Origin: Schaedlerella arabinosiphila
GTDB lineage: Bacteria > Bacillota > Clostridia > Lachnospirales > Lachnospiraceae
DNA: 64,000 nucleotides
NCBI RefSeq assembly: GCF_003885045.1
Contig: NZ_RHJS01000002.1
Coordinates: forward strand, 4,829,302-4,893,301
Direction: 5' to 3'
Notes under the pieces: model-generated
The model's database searches: none
The model's input: only the letters and a program-made list of their open reading frames with translations
Told to the model about the DNA's origin: nothing
In this document: positions 44,851 to 53,265 of the stretch, piece after piece
How the letters are laid out: each line of letters opens with the position of its first letter
How positions within the stretch are numbered: position 1 is the first letter of the stretch
Program-made: the position numbers and the translations under genes

Positions 44851-45288
44851 ATGGTTAGAGAAGTTGAAGAAAACGAATTAAATGAGCTATTAGAATTATA
44901 TTTATTTTTGCATGAGAAGTTTTTGCCAGAAATGACAGAACATTTAAGAAATACTTGGAGAACTATTATGCAAGATGAAAATCATCATATTATTGTTAAA
45001 GAGATAGATGGTAAAATTGTATCCTCTTGTGTATGTGTGATTATTCCAAATCTAACAAGGAATATAAGACCATATGCCTTTATAGAAAATGTTGTTACGC
45101 ATGGAGATTACAGAGGAAAAGGATATGCAACAGAATGTTTAAATTATGCGAAGGGGATAGCAGAGAAAACAAACTGTTATAAAATGATGCTACTTACTGG
45201 TTCAAAGAAAGAAACCATCCTTAATTTTTATAGGAATGCTGGTTATAATAGTACAGATAAAACAGCGTTTATACAATGGTTTGAATAA
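44851..45288 (+). CDS. GNAT family N-acetyltransferase
   Basis: 145-residue acetyltransferase fold. The acetyl-CoA binding motif is VTHGDYRGKGYATECLNYA near residues 89-107, preceded by the beta4 strand IRPYAFIENVV. Substrate unknown. Start ATG 44851 has a weak site (GGGGAAGTAGTAT). The gene is AT-rich like the others in 44.3-47.3 kb, consistent with acquisition as a single-gene unit. Confidence 0.85.
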   Translation: MVREVEENELNELLELYLFLHEKFLPEMTEHLRNTWRTIMQDENHHIIVKEIDGKIVSSCVCVIIPNLTRNIRPYAFIENVVTHGDYRGKGYATECLNYAKGIAEKTNCYKMMLLTGSKKETILNFYRNAGYNSTDKTAFIQWFE

Positions 45289-45302
45289 TCTCTACAACTA
45301 AA

Positions 45303-45346
45303 ACAGCTTCCAGCTTTTCGGAACGCGAAATACAGTCAAAAAATCA
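45303..45346 (+). repeat. Intergenic repeat E (copy 1)
   Basis: CAGCTTCCAGCTTTTCGG...GCGAAATACAGTCAAAAAATCAG; about 80% identical over 44 bases to 46109-46152. Each copy lies just before the ribosome site of a small gene. Confidence 0.65.
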
Positions 45347-45370
45347 GCAATTTTTATGGAGGTATATGTA

Positions 45371-45544
45371 ATGTATAAAACCGTATTGATTGAAGGAATC
45401 ACCACCGAGAATGTAACAGAAAAAATAAATGACAAAGTGACAGAAATGAAAAAAGAAAGCTATCAAATTAAAACCATGTCATTTTTAGGAACAGAGAGAG
45501 CCGTGTTAGTTTTCAAAAAAGGATTGAAAAGCAGTTTGCTCTAA
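45371..45544 (+). CDS. Small hypothetical protein (DUF4177-like)
   Basis: 57-residue protein MYKTVLIEGITTENVTEKIN... ending in FKKGLKSSLL. The beta-alpha-beta pattern and the closing strand 'ERAVLVFKK' recall small DUF4177-type proteins, but the match is weak. Start 45371 is supported by GGAGGTATATGTA; an ATG at 45356 would consume that ribosome site. Function unknown. Confidence 0.5.
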   Translation: MYKTVLIEGITTENVTEKINDKVTEMKKESYQIKTMSFLGTERAVLVFKKGLKSSLL

Positions 45545-45636
45545 TCATGATTTCGCCAACTTTATAATTAGACCATTTTCAGTTTGTTGGACTGCTCCAT
45601 ATAATTGCAGATCCGTATTTGGAGGAATGACTTACT

Positions 45637-46107
45637 ATGGATGTCAGACTGGTGAGAATTGGCATTGAAGATGCAGAAAAATTGTGGAATATGCAAATAA
45701 CAGCTTTTAAAGAATTATATGACAAATATCAAGATACGGAAACCAGCCCTGCAGCAGAACCTATGGACAATATAATTATGAGATTAAAGCAGCCATTTAC
45801 TTATTACTATTTTATCATTGCAAATGGCATAGCAGCAGGTGCTATAAGAATTGTTGATAAACATGAATATAGTGTAACCAAGCGAATATCACCTGTTTTT
45901 GTAATGCCGGAATACAGAAATAGAGGATTGGCGCAAAAGGCGATAAAATTAGCAGAAGAAAAACATGGATGTTCGAATTGGGAATTGGAAACTATATTAG
46001 AAGAAAAAGAAAACTGCTATTTATATGAAAAAATGGGATACTGTAAAACAGGAGAGTTTAAAGCAATAAATGAAAAAATGACATTGGTATTTTATAAAAA
46101 GGATTGA
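45637..46107 (+). CDS. GNAT family N-acetyltransferase
   Basis: 156-residue acetyltransferase. The acetyl-CoA loop is VMPEYRNRGLAQKAIKLAE near residues 88-106, followed by NWELETILEEKENCYLYEKMGY. N-terminal MDVRLVRIGIEDAEKLWNMQ is typical of GNATs acting on small molecules. RBS TTGGAGGAATGACTTACT. Substrate unknown; not closely similar to the GNAT at 44851. Confidence 0.85.
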   Translation: MDVRLVRIGIEDAEKLWNMQITAFKELYDKYQDTETSPAAEPMDNIIMRLKQPFTYYYFIIANGIAAGAIRIVDKHEYSVTKRISPVFVMPEYRNRGLAQKAIKLAEEKHGCSNWELETILEEKENCYLYEKMGYCKTGEFKAINEKMTLVFYKKD

Positions 46108-46108
46108 T

Positions 46109-46152
46109 GCAGCTTTCAACTTATCGAAATGCGAAATAAAGTCAAAAAATCA
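46109..46152 (+). repeat. Intergenic repeat E (copy 2)
   Basis: CAGCTTTCAACTTATCGAAATGCGAAATAAAGTCAAAAAATCAG region; see copy at 45303. Confidence 0.65.
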
Positions 46153-46177
46153 GAAGCTTTCCACCGGAGGAATTATT

Positions 46178-46249
46178 ATGAACACTACAGGAAATTTTAT
46201 TTTGGCTATTATATGGATTCTTGCATCGCCATTATGGTTCTTTTTATAA
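46178..46249 (+). CDS. Tiny membrane peptide, probably a truncated gene
   Basis: 23 residues: MNTTGNFILAIIWILASPLW then FFL and a stop. It has a good ribosome site (CCGGAGGAATTATT) and is one hydrophobic helix. It reads like the first helix of a small two-helix membrane protein whose remainder has been lost by a deletion before 46250. It may be expressed but is likely a remnant. Confidence 0.4.
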   Translation: MNTTGNFILAIIWILASPLWFFL

Positions 46250-46271
46250 AATTTGTAAAGGAGATAACCCT

Positions 46272-46589
46272 ATGAAAAAATTCAGTCCGGAAGCTGAAAA
46301 AATAATGATTGAACGTTTTGGAAAAGACACGGTTATTGCGTTGGCAACAGTAGAAAATAACCCAACTATTGCAATATCTGGTGAATGGTTTACAGCCCAT
46401 GGAAAGGGTATCAACTTAGGTTATTTTGGAAAGGAAGAAAATCATTTAATTGCCGAAAAACTGAAAAATGTCTTTGCTGAATGGATTGATAACGGACATA
46501 ATAATTTTAATGATGAGAATACTATAATTTTATGTGTAGAATTAACAGACGGACTGTTACTTTCACATGGAACAAGATATGAGTTTTAG
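46272..46589 (+). CDS. Pyridoxamine 5'-phosphate oxidase-like protein, shortened
   Basis: 105-residue protein MKKFSPEAEKIMIERFGKD... with ISGEWFTAHGKGINLGYF and a C-terminal block HNNFNDENTIILCVELTDG. It belongs to the split-barrel flavin-binding (PNPOx-like) group. Relatives are about 140 residues and have, after ALATVENN, a segment of two strands before NPTIAISGEW; here VENNP joins directly to TIAISGEW, so about 35-40 residues appear to be missing in frame. RBS AAAGGAGATAACCCT. The flavin site is probably lost. Confidence 0.6.
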   Translation: MKKFSPEAEKIMIERFGKDTVIALATVENNPTIAISGEWFTAHGKGINLGYFGKEENHLIAEKLKNVFAEWIDNGHNNFNDENTIILCVELTDGLLLSHGTRYEF

Positions 46590-46773
46590 ACCTTTTGAAA
46601 AAAAAGAGGTTTGAAATTGATTTAAAATTCAAATTTGTCGGTAACTTAGAATATATGCACTGTTGATTATCGGTAGACACACCTTGTCAGGTAGCAAATT
46701 AAGGCAGTTCTCGCTTTGTGTCCTGTTCTTTATCAGGCAGTTTTGATAGAATTTTTCTGAAAGGAGAAAAATA

Positions 46774-47283
46774 ATGAATCAAGAAAAAGTAGGAAAATTC
46801 TTAAAAGAACTCCGTAAGCAAAAAGGACTTACCCAAGAACAAATTGCAGAAATATTTCATGTATCAAACAGAACAATATCCCGTTGGGAGAATGGCAACA
46901 ATATGCCAGATTTAGATATTTTGATTGAAATATCAGATTATTATGAAGTTGACTTACGGGAAGTTCTAAATGGAGAAAGGAAAAGCGAGAATATGGATAA
47001 AGAAATGAATGAAACTGTATTGCAGGCAGTAGATTATACAAACACAGAAGCAGAACGATACAATAAGCGTGTACGAATATGCAATGGAATAGCAATGCTT
47101 TTAATATTAGCTTACACCATCATTAAAGACACAAGCCTTTATGATCATTCGACAGTTGTGGCTGGACTGGATATTGTACAGGGATTTGCAGTTGGAATGC
47201 TTTTTGTGGGTTTGTTATATTCAAGCCGCTATGGCGCAAGGATTAAAGTATTCAAGGAACGGCTCATGAAAAGACAAGGATAA
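46774..47283 (+). CDS. XRE-family regulator with membrane tail
   Basis: 169-residue protein: N-terminal helix-turn-helix (LRKQKGLTQEQIAEIFHVSN, residues 13-32, then RTISRWENGNNMPDLDILIE) and two C-terminal transmembrane helices (GIAMLLILAYTIIKD near 108-122 and GFAVGMLFVGLLYSS near 140-154). Such membrane-tethered Cro/CI regulators are common in Firmicutes. RBS AAAGGAGAAAAA. No obvious target gene is next to it. Confidence 0.88.
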   Translation: MNQEKVGKFLKELRKQKGLTQEQIAEIFHVSNRTISRWENGNNMPDLDILIEISDYYEVDLREVLNGERKSENMDKEMNETVLQAVDYTNTEAERYNKRVRICNGIAMLLILAYTIIKDTSLYDHSTVVAGLDIVQGFAVGMLFVGLLYSSRYGARIKVFKERLMKRQG

Positions 47284-47409
47284 GCAGTATCGGTAATAGA
47301 ACACTATATTTTGGTCATGGTAAACCAGTTAGTAATAATCAATGTGTAAAATGAGTTCCATCTGTGCGGTTTATTCCCGAGAAGCAACGAGCCAAGTAGC
47401 CATGCTTGC

Positions 47410-47781
47410 ATGGATATTTGGCGACTGCCGCGAGAGTCAAAGGAGCCATCGGAAAAGTCCTTTACTGCCATGACGGGCGGAAACGTTGTACATAAGGGGG
47501 AAGCGTTTGGGGATGAGGACGATATGCTGTTTGTGAACATGCAGTTTTCGGATCAGCGCTTCGCGGTATTGGAATGGTGCTCCGCGTTCCATTGGGCGGA
47601 GCACTATGTTCTGATCCAGGGAACAGAAGGCGCCATTAAGATTGACATGTGCAATTGCGGGGAAACCGTAAAAATCGGAGGTAAGGAAGAGCATTTTCTT
47701 GTGCATGAGTCGCAGGAGGAGGACGACGACCGGACAAGGATTTACCACGGCACAGAGATGGACGGCGAGATCATTGGATAG
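47410..47781 (+). pseudogene. Gfo/Idh/MocA oxidoreductase, internal fragment
   Basis: About 110 residues from GGNVVHKGEAFGDEDDMLF to TEMDGEIIG, with LEWCSAFHWAEHYVLIQGTEGAIKI typical of the substrate-binding domain of Gfo/Idh/MocA enzymes. The Rossmann domain and the C-terminus are absent; the upstream boundary is at about 47400 where the sequence changes to an unrelated stretch. It is not a piece of either of the two Gfo genes at 7-11 kb, judging by sequence. Confidence 0.65.
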
Positions 47782-47835
47782 GGCAGATGGGGGCGGGAAT
47801 CGATTACGTGAAAGTCGGTTTTCTGATAAAAGGCC

Positions 47836-48008
47836 GTGTCAGATAATCTATGTAAGTAAATTGTCTGAATATTCGCATTGACTGCTTGATTATCATAACT
47901 CGAATTGCCGGAATCCTATCAAGGCAAGGGTTTCCGACTTTACAGGATTTTGACAATTCGATAAAATCAGAATTGTGGTCTGGACAATTCACACAGATTA
48001 TCTGACAC
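47836..48008. mobile_element. MITE-like element with terminal inverted repeats
   Basis: 173 bases bounded by GTGTCAGATAATCT and AGATTATCTGACAC (14-base perfect inverted repeat); the similarity continues inward with TGTAAGTAAATTGTC against TGTGTGAATTGTC. No ORF of note inside. No target duplication could be recognised. It resembles a non-autonomous insertion, but the parent element is not in the window. Confidence 0.6.
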
Positions 48009-48301
48009 TCTCCACAAACGGTTGAAAAATAAAGTTCGAGCATTAGCAATCTCTAAAGATCCAGTCCGGAGCCCCTTCACATCCCCGATCTGACAGCTTA
48101 TCTTTGTCACAGATAACAGAAATATCGGGCTCTATCCATATCTTATCATTCGCATTCAGATTGACAGCGAAATGGAGACACGGCTACATCATTGGCAGAA
48201 CATACCGGAGATCTGCAAGGAACTTTCCCTAAGTTGCAGCCGTGCAGCGTGGGATACAAATGAAGAAGGCATGTGACAGGGACAGCATAAAGGGATTGAT
48301 G
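48009..48301. other. Unassigned intergenic stretch
   Basis: No gene, repeat or RNA structure was recognised between the MITE-like element and the dispersed repeat. A plus-strand frame from about 48130 to 48276 (...SEMETRLHHWQNIPEICKEL...) might be the tail of a decayed gene, but it matches nothing I know. Confidence 0.3.
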
Positions 48302-48449
48302 GTTACTGTTCACACGGTGTCGTGCACTTGCTGCACGGCATCCGGCCAATTCAGTGATGGGGGCGGGCATCCAGCCCCTCGCCGTCAGGCGACTTAAAAT
48401 GGGCTGGATGCGTTACAGTTCTCGGCCGGTCAGGCCGTGAACTGTAACG
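48302..48449. repeat. Dispersed palindromic repeat, copy 2 (complete)
   Basis: 148 bases with ends GTTACTGTTCAC and GTGAACTGTAAC (12-base inverted repeat, one mismatch). Inside are CGTGCACTTGCTGCACG and CATCCAGCCC...GGGCTGGATG palindromes. Same block order as 24245-24420 and start of 52392-52446, so it is a small mobile palindromic repeat rather than a gene-specific structure. Confidence 0.65.
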
Positions 48450-48551
48450 ATTGATGACTGGGATCTTCGGGAACCGGAAGATTTCTATGGAAAAGCCACC
48501 GCTTAGTTGCTATAATGTATTTAATAATCTAAGGCAGGGGATAGTTTAAGG

Positions 48552-50393
48552 ATGATGGAAGGAGCGTGGAAAGAGATGGAGATGCGAAAGAAAAAACTTC
48601 CGATAGGGATTGAAAATTTTGAAGAAATCAGGAAAGAAGATTTTTACTATATAGATAAAACAGGGCTTATTATCGAATTACTTCATAACTGGGGAGCGGT
48701 GAATCTATTCACTCGTCCCAGGAGATTTGGGAAATCGTTGAATATGAGCATGCTGGAACACTTTTTCTCATTGGATGGAGATAAGAGTATTTTTAATGGG
48801 CTTGAAATTTCAAAAGAGACTGCGCTTTGTGAAGAATATATGGGGAAGTATCCGGTTGTATCCATTTCCCTGAAAGGGATGGATGCGCTTAATTTTGAAA
48901 GGGCATTTCGGATGGGAGCCCGGGCTGTGAGACGGACAGCGGGGGAAGTGCAGTATCTTTTGGAGAGTGATAAGTTAAGTGAGAGTGACAAATTAGAATA
49001 TCAGAGCCTTTTGGACAGCAATATGGACGAATCTACATTTTGTGACAGCCTGAGAATCTTGTCAGAAATGTTGGAAAAGCATCATAATACAAAAGTTATC
49101 CTGTTGATTGATGAATATGATGTTCCGTTGGCAAAAGCCCATGCGAATGGATACTATGATCAGATGATCTCCCTGATCCGAAGTCTGCTGGGAGAAGCAC
49201 TCAAAACAAACAACAGTCTGAAATTAGCGGTGCTGACAGGATGCCTTCGGATTTCAAAGGAGAGTATTTTTACCGGGTTAAATAATCTGAAGGTACGTTC
49301 TGTTACCGATGTACGGTTTGATGAGTATTTTGGATTTACGGATGCGGAAGTAAAAACGCTTTTAGAGTATTATGGATATCCGGATAGTTATGATGTAGCG
49401 AAGAAATGGTATGACGGATACCATTTTGGCAATGTAGATATATATTGTCCATGGGATGTATTAAATTATTGTGATTCATTATTGGATGATAAGGAAGCGC
49501 AGCCGGAGAATTACTGGATTAATACCAGCAGCAATGATGCGGTGAAGCGGTTTATTCAGGAATCAGCGAATTATGCGACTAAACGAGAAATTGAAAGCCT
49601 GGTAGCAGGTGAGGTTATTACGAAGGAGATTCATCAGGAACTCACATATCCAGAGGTTTACCAGACGATAGACAATATCTGGAGCCTGCTCTTTACCACA
49701 GGTTATTTGACTCAGCGTGGGAAGGCAGAAGGAAGGCAGATGAAGCTGGCAATCCCCAATTTGGAGATCCGGGATATTTACGTGACGCAGATCATGGAAT
49801 TTTTTAAAGAGAATGTCCGGGAAGACGGGGATACGCTGAACCGTTTCTGTGATGCCTTGCAGAATGAAGATACAGAGAATGTAGAGAAGATTTTCACAGA
49901 ATATTTAAGGAAGGCCATCAGTATCCGGGATACGGCTGTAAAGAAAGAAATGAAAGAGAATTTTTATCATGGAGTTTTGCTTGGAATTTTGGGAGTGAAA
50001 ACCCGGTGGGGGATTTCTTCCAACCGGGAAATGGGAGAGGGCTATGCGGATATCCTTGTGGAACCGGATACCGGAGATATGGGGATTATCATAGATGTGA
50101 AATATGCACATGACGGAGATCTGGACGGGGCATGTAAGGAGGCATTAAAGCAGATAGAATATACAAAGTATGAGGATAACCTTGAAGACGATGGGGTAGA
50201 GAATATCCTCAAATACGGGATTGCATGTTATAAAAAGCGGTGCAGGGTTATGCTGGTAAAAAATAATAGGGCTGCCATTGCCATGGCGGATGCGTGCACG
50301 AAATCCAGATTTGAGGATCGGAAGGTGAAGCTGAGCGAGATCACCTTAAAAAGTACCGAAAAAGCGGTTGACATTCGAGATTTGCAGTGCTAG
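48552..50393 (+). CDS. AAA-ATPase-like protein with C-terminal PD-(D/E)XK domain
   Basis: 613-residue protein of the family widespread in gut anaerobes (AAA-ATPase_like plus PDDEXK_9, formerly DUF1703). N-terminal block LPIGIENFEEIRKEDFYYID, then Walker A RPRRFGKSLNMSML (near 56-69), Walker B VILLIDEYDVPL (near 185-196). C-terminal nuclease-like core: GEGYADILVEPDTGDMGIIIDVKY, with D and D-x-K. Function is unknown. Translation may start at 48576 (MEMRKKK), which has AAGGAG 15 bases upstream. An intact stand-alone gene followed by a large hairpin terminator. Confidence 0.88.
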   Translation: MMEGAWKEMEMRKKKLPIGIENFEEIRKEDFYYIDKTGLIIELLHNWGAVNLFTRPRRFGKSLNMSMLEHFFSLDGDKSIFNGLEISKETALCEEYMGKYPVVSISLKGMDALNFERAFRMGARAVRRTAGEVQYLLESDKLSESDKLEYQSLLDSNMDESTFCDSLRILSEMLEKHHNTKVILLIDEYDVPLAKAHANGYYDQMISLIRSLLGEALKTNNSLKLAVLTGCLRISKESIFTGLNNLKVRSVTDVRFDEYFGFTDAEVKTLLEYYGYPDSYDVAKKWYDGYHFGNVDIYCPWDVLNYCDSLLDDKEAQPENYWINTSSNDAVKRFIQESANYATKREIESLVAGEVITKEIHQELTYPEVYQTIDNIWSLLFTTGYLTQRGKAEGRQMKLAIPNLEIRDIYVTQIMEFFKENVREDGDTLNRFCDALQNEDTENVEKIFTEYLRKAISIRDTAVKKEMKENFYHGVLLGILGVKTRWGISSNREMGEGYADILVEPDTGDMGIIIDVKYAHDGDLDGACKEALKQIEYTKYEDNLEDDGVENILKYGIACYKKRCRVMLVKNNRAAIAMADACTKSRFEDRKVKLSEITLKSTEKAVDIRDLQC

Positions 50394-50410
50394 AATAGGA
50401 TTCAATAAAA

Positions 50411-50498
50411 AAGGGTGTTAGCGATTATCCATGCTATCGGACGACCTGGAAAGCCGAGCCAAAAGGGTGTTAGTGGATAATCGCTAGCACCCTTTTTT
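50411..50498 (+). terminator. Large hairpin after the AAA/PD-(D/E)XK gene
   Basis: AAGGGTGTTAGCGATTATCC and GGATAATCGCTAGCACCCTT are near-perfect 20-base arms (one mismatch) 35-45 bases apart, followed by TTTT. A second, direct copy of AAAAGGGTGTTAG lies in the loop, so two alternative foldings are possible. Confidence 0.75.
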
Positions 50499-50593
50499 AC
50501 GCTCAGGGGAAATATTTCCCGGCATCTGTATGGCCGGATGTTTGAGCGATCATTCAACCGCACAGGTAGAAAAATTTTAGGGAGGACAAAAGA

Positions 50594-51049
50594 ATGAGCG
50601 AAAAAAGAAACAGCGAAAAAAGAAACAAAGTGAATCCAATGGCGTGGGTATTTCTGGCAATTGTACTTGGTATCGCAAGTGCATTGATCTGGGGGGAGAA
50701 AATGTCTTTTTTGGCCCCTGCCGGCAACATTTTTATCAATTTGATTAAAATGTGCTGCGTGCCCCTGGTCATGTGCAGTATCATGAAAGCGGTTGCAAAC
50801 ATGAATGACATGAGAAAGCTGGGAAGAATCGGCGGCAAAATGCTTGGTCTATATATAGTATTCGGCGCAGTTTCCGGAATACTGGGACTGATTCTGGCAT
50901 TTATGACAAATTTGGGAAGCGGTATTGCCCCGTCAAATGCGGAGGAGGTAGAAGCGCAGTCCTTTAGTGTACTCGAAGTGATTGTAAATATGGTTCCGTC
51001 CAATGTGTTTTCTGCGATGTCAAATTTTGAACTGCTTCAGTGTATTTGA
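50594..51049 (+). pseudogene. Dicarboxylate/amino acid:cation symporter, N-terminal fragment
   Basis: 151 residues with the first three to four helices of a DAACS-type symporter: MAWVFLAIVLGIASALIWG, NIFINLIKMCCVPLVMCSIM, GKMLGLYIVFGAVSGILGLI, ending FSAMSNFELLQCI. Full-length members have about 400 residues and contain the HP1/HP2 substrate loops, all missing here. The frame ends nine bases before a hairpin. RBS GGGAGGACAAAAGA is intact, so a short product could be made but could not transport. Confidence 0.8.
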
Positions 51050-51057
51050 AAGAAGAA

Positions 51058-51112
51058 AACAGTCCGGTAAAAATCCAGGGCCTGGAAAAAGCCTGAATTT
51101 TTACCGGACTGT
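51058..51112 (+). terminator. Terminator after the symporter fragment
   Basis: CAGTCCGGTAAAAAT and ATTTTTACCGGACTG make a perfect 15-base stem, followed by TTTTTTCTTAT. Probably the original terminator of the symporter gene, retained after the 3' part was deleted. Confidence 0.8.
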
Positions 51113-51277
51113 TTTTTCTTATCTATCAGGGGCATAAATCGTTATTTCCCGACAGCCCCTTTGACTGAACAATAAGGAAAAAGTGATTTGTAATAGGTTT
51201 GTCGTGCCCGTGCAGCCAAAGCTATTGACAGCAAGCTGACGGGCATCAAAATTCCAGCCGTGCGGTTGGATGCTCTC

Positions 51278-52198
51278 TTAAAGCTGGCAGATCGTTTGGA
51301 TCATGTCTGTCATGAGGGCATCCCGCTCAATGCGGTACACATATCTCATAGTATGCCTTCCTTCCGAAAATACATACCCCGAGGCCCCCGCAATCTCCGG
51401 GCAAGGTACGAGCCGGTCGTTCATAAAACGCTGGTCGTCGTTGAGCAGCCACGCTACCGCCGTCACATCCCAGATCACCTTTGCCCAGGCCAGGCCTGCC
51501 GCCCATTCTTCTACATCCTGAATGGCATACCCGGCCACATATTCCGCAAGTGGATTTTTTCCTGTAAAATACTTCTCCAGTTCCGGCCTGCTGATCGAGA
51601 ATCTCTCCACTACACCCCAGCAGGGCAATTGTACCAGAGGAACCCCGCTGTTAAAAAGAATCCGCGCTGCGGCAACATCCTCAATCAGATTAAATTCCTC
51701 CATCTCCTCACAGTGAAAAGCACTGCCCCCCAGCCAGACGACCACCATCCGCTCTGCAATCTCCGGCCGCTTTAAAATCGCGGAAGCAATATTGGTTGCC
51801 GCTGCAATTCCAATGACATATAAAGGGTCCTCCGCTGAATGCGCCATGGCCCTGCAGACCAGATCCTCGGACGCTTCGGAAACCGCCGGGGATACCGCGT
51901 CTTTCAGAAAATGCTCCGCCCCTTTGAATACCCTGTCCCGATATTGGGAGGCGCCTGCCAGATCCAGCAGCTTTAAGATCTCCTGATAGCTTTTCTCCAT
52001 CCCTTCTTTCGGAGAGTCTGCCTTTTCGTTTAAAAAAGGCGCCGCGTAGATAGCCTGCAGCCGAAGCCTGTCCGTATTTCCAAGCAGGTATGCCAGCGCA
52101 AACTGGTCGTCCACCTCGTTATATGTATCCGTATCTATGACCACATCAACCGGATGCCCCGGACACTGCAGCATGCGGATTCTCTGTGTCTCTTCCAA
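51278..52198 (-). CDS. Inosine-uridine-preferring type nucleoside hydrolase
   Basis: 306-residue nucleoside hydrolase, which splits ribonucleosides into base and ribose. The calcium-binding signature reads DVVIDTDTYNEVDDQFALAY near residues 17-36, with the aspartate cluster DTDTYNEVDD. Further family features: LYVIGIAAATNIASAI and a C-terminal WDVTAVAWLL. Length fits the family. A piece of a SAM adenosyltransferase gene lies upstream on the same strand, so it may once have been in a nucleoside salvage unit. Confidence 0.88.
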   Translation of the reverse strand: MEETQRIRMLQCPGHPVDVVIDTDTYNEVDDQFALAYLLGNTDRLRLQAIYAAPFLNEKADSPKEGMEKSYQEILKLLDLAGASQYRDRVFKGAEHFLKDAVSPAVSEASEDLVCRAMAHSAEDPLYVIGIAAATNIASAILKRPEIAERMVVVWLGGSAFHCEEMEEFNLIEDVAAARILFNSGVPLVQLPCWGVVERFSISRPELEKYFTGKNPLAEYVAGYAIQDVEEWAAGLAWAKVIWDVTAVAWLLNDDQRFMNDRLVPCPEIAGASGYVFSEGRHTMRYVYRIERDALMTDMIQTICQL

Positions 52199-52391
52199 AT
52201 CAAGCCACCTCCGTACAGATCATTCTTTTTCCCATTCCGGCTGCTGTTTTGCCGCAGCCCTTTGCTTTATATGTATTGTGCAATTTGTTCACAAAACGCT
52301 CTGTATGATCGTTTTATTGCAGCATTTATTTTATTTAATTCTGAGTGTTCTGTCAATATCTTCTCACCCACTTTATCACCAGACAGAAATA

Positions 52392-52446
52392 ATCGTTACA
52401 GTTCACACGCACTTGCTGCACGTCATTCGGTCAATTCAGTGATGGG
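52392..52446. repeat. Dispersed palindromic repeat, copy 3 (truncated)
   Basis: GTTACAGTTCACACGCACTT and GCTGCACGTCATTCGGTCAA match the first 55 bases of the copy at 48302-48449; it stops at the end of the SAM adenosyltransferase remnant. Confidence 0.55.
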
Positions 52447-52748
52447 CCGGTCTTGTTATCTCGATATCGTACACCCTGCCGTCTTCCAGTCCATACTTTT
52501 TGAAGAAGCTTCCCTCATTGATACCGAAGGAAATATAGGATGCCAGATCCTGGAATACCAGCGTTTCTCCCACCGCCACATCTCCAAAGGTCTTTGCATA
52601 CACGGTTTTTTCATGGAAAATTTCTTCTCCGTTCCGTATGGATCGTGGCTTTCAATCACGCCTTTTGCATAGCCTTCTCTCACTTCAGCCTGATAAACCG
52701 CATGGCGGACCATTTCCTCCACCGGGTAGGCCGGCCCGACTTCCTATG
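52446..52748 (-). pseudogene. SAM hydroxide adenosyltransferase-like C-terminal fragment
   Basis: Read on the minus strand, one frame gives VGPAYPVEEMVRHAVYQAEV and IESHDPYGTEKKFS, then the next frame continues EKTVYAKTFGDVAVGETLVF and ISFGINEGSFFKKYGLEDGR. These are the C-terminal domain features of the DUF62 / SAM-dependent chlorinase-fluorinase-like family, with a frameshift near 52618. The N-terminal half is absent; its border at about 52748 touches the UTRA fragment on the other strand. Confidence 0.6.
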
Positions 52749-53195
52749 ACAAACATGTGCAAAAGCTCCATCGATGACATTGAGCTGCACTACAATTATG
52801 CCCCGCCGACCGATATCGGACGCACGAAGCTTAACCTGGGAAAAAGCGAAATTGTACTCGCAAGCACGAACATTTACAAATCCAATCAGGTTCCTGTCGG
52901 TTATTCCTTTACACAAATCCCGGCTTCCGCATTTGAAGCGCTGGACGTGGATATCTCCAATGATTCTGCATTAGAGGATCTGATCGAGCACAAAATATTT
53001 GATGTTTCCTCCAAAGGGAACATGAGCGTTCAGTTGATCGCTTCTAATGAGGAAGAATCCCGGATACTGGAAGTCCCGGAAGGGACGCCTTTGCTGCTGT
53101 CGGAGTTGATTTTATTCAACCATGCACATCAGGCGTTCTCCCGCTGTAAGTTTTATATGCTTCCTGAATTTTATAAAATGGAGTTTCAGATTTGA
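52746..53195 (+). pseudogene. GntR-family UTRA sensor domain fragment
   Basis: 149 residues, MTNMCKSSIDDIELHYNYAP to FYKMEFQI. The order 'LGKSEIVLASTNIYKSNQVP', 'GYSFTQIPASAFE', 'TPLLLSELILFNHAHQAFSR', 'KFYMLPEFYKMEF' is that of a UTRA ligand-binding domain. The DNA-binding GntR domain that should precede it is missing, and no ribosome site is evident. It abuts the SAM adenosyltransferase remnant. Confidence 0.65.
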
Positions 53196-53265
53196 GTAAA
53201 TGAAAGGAAAGAAGAATCCGTCAACGGTGCTGTACCACGATTGGGGGATTCTTCTATACATATCT

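Noticed and set aside
50411..50498. Start of a CRISPR array
   Set aside because: There are only two direct copies of a 13-base word plus an inverted copy, explained by a terminator hairpin.
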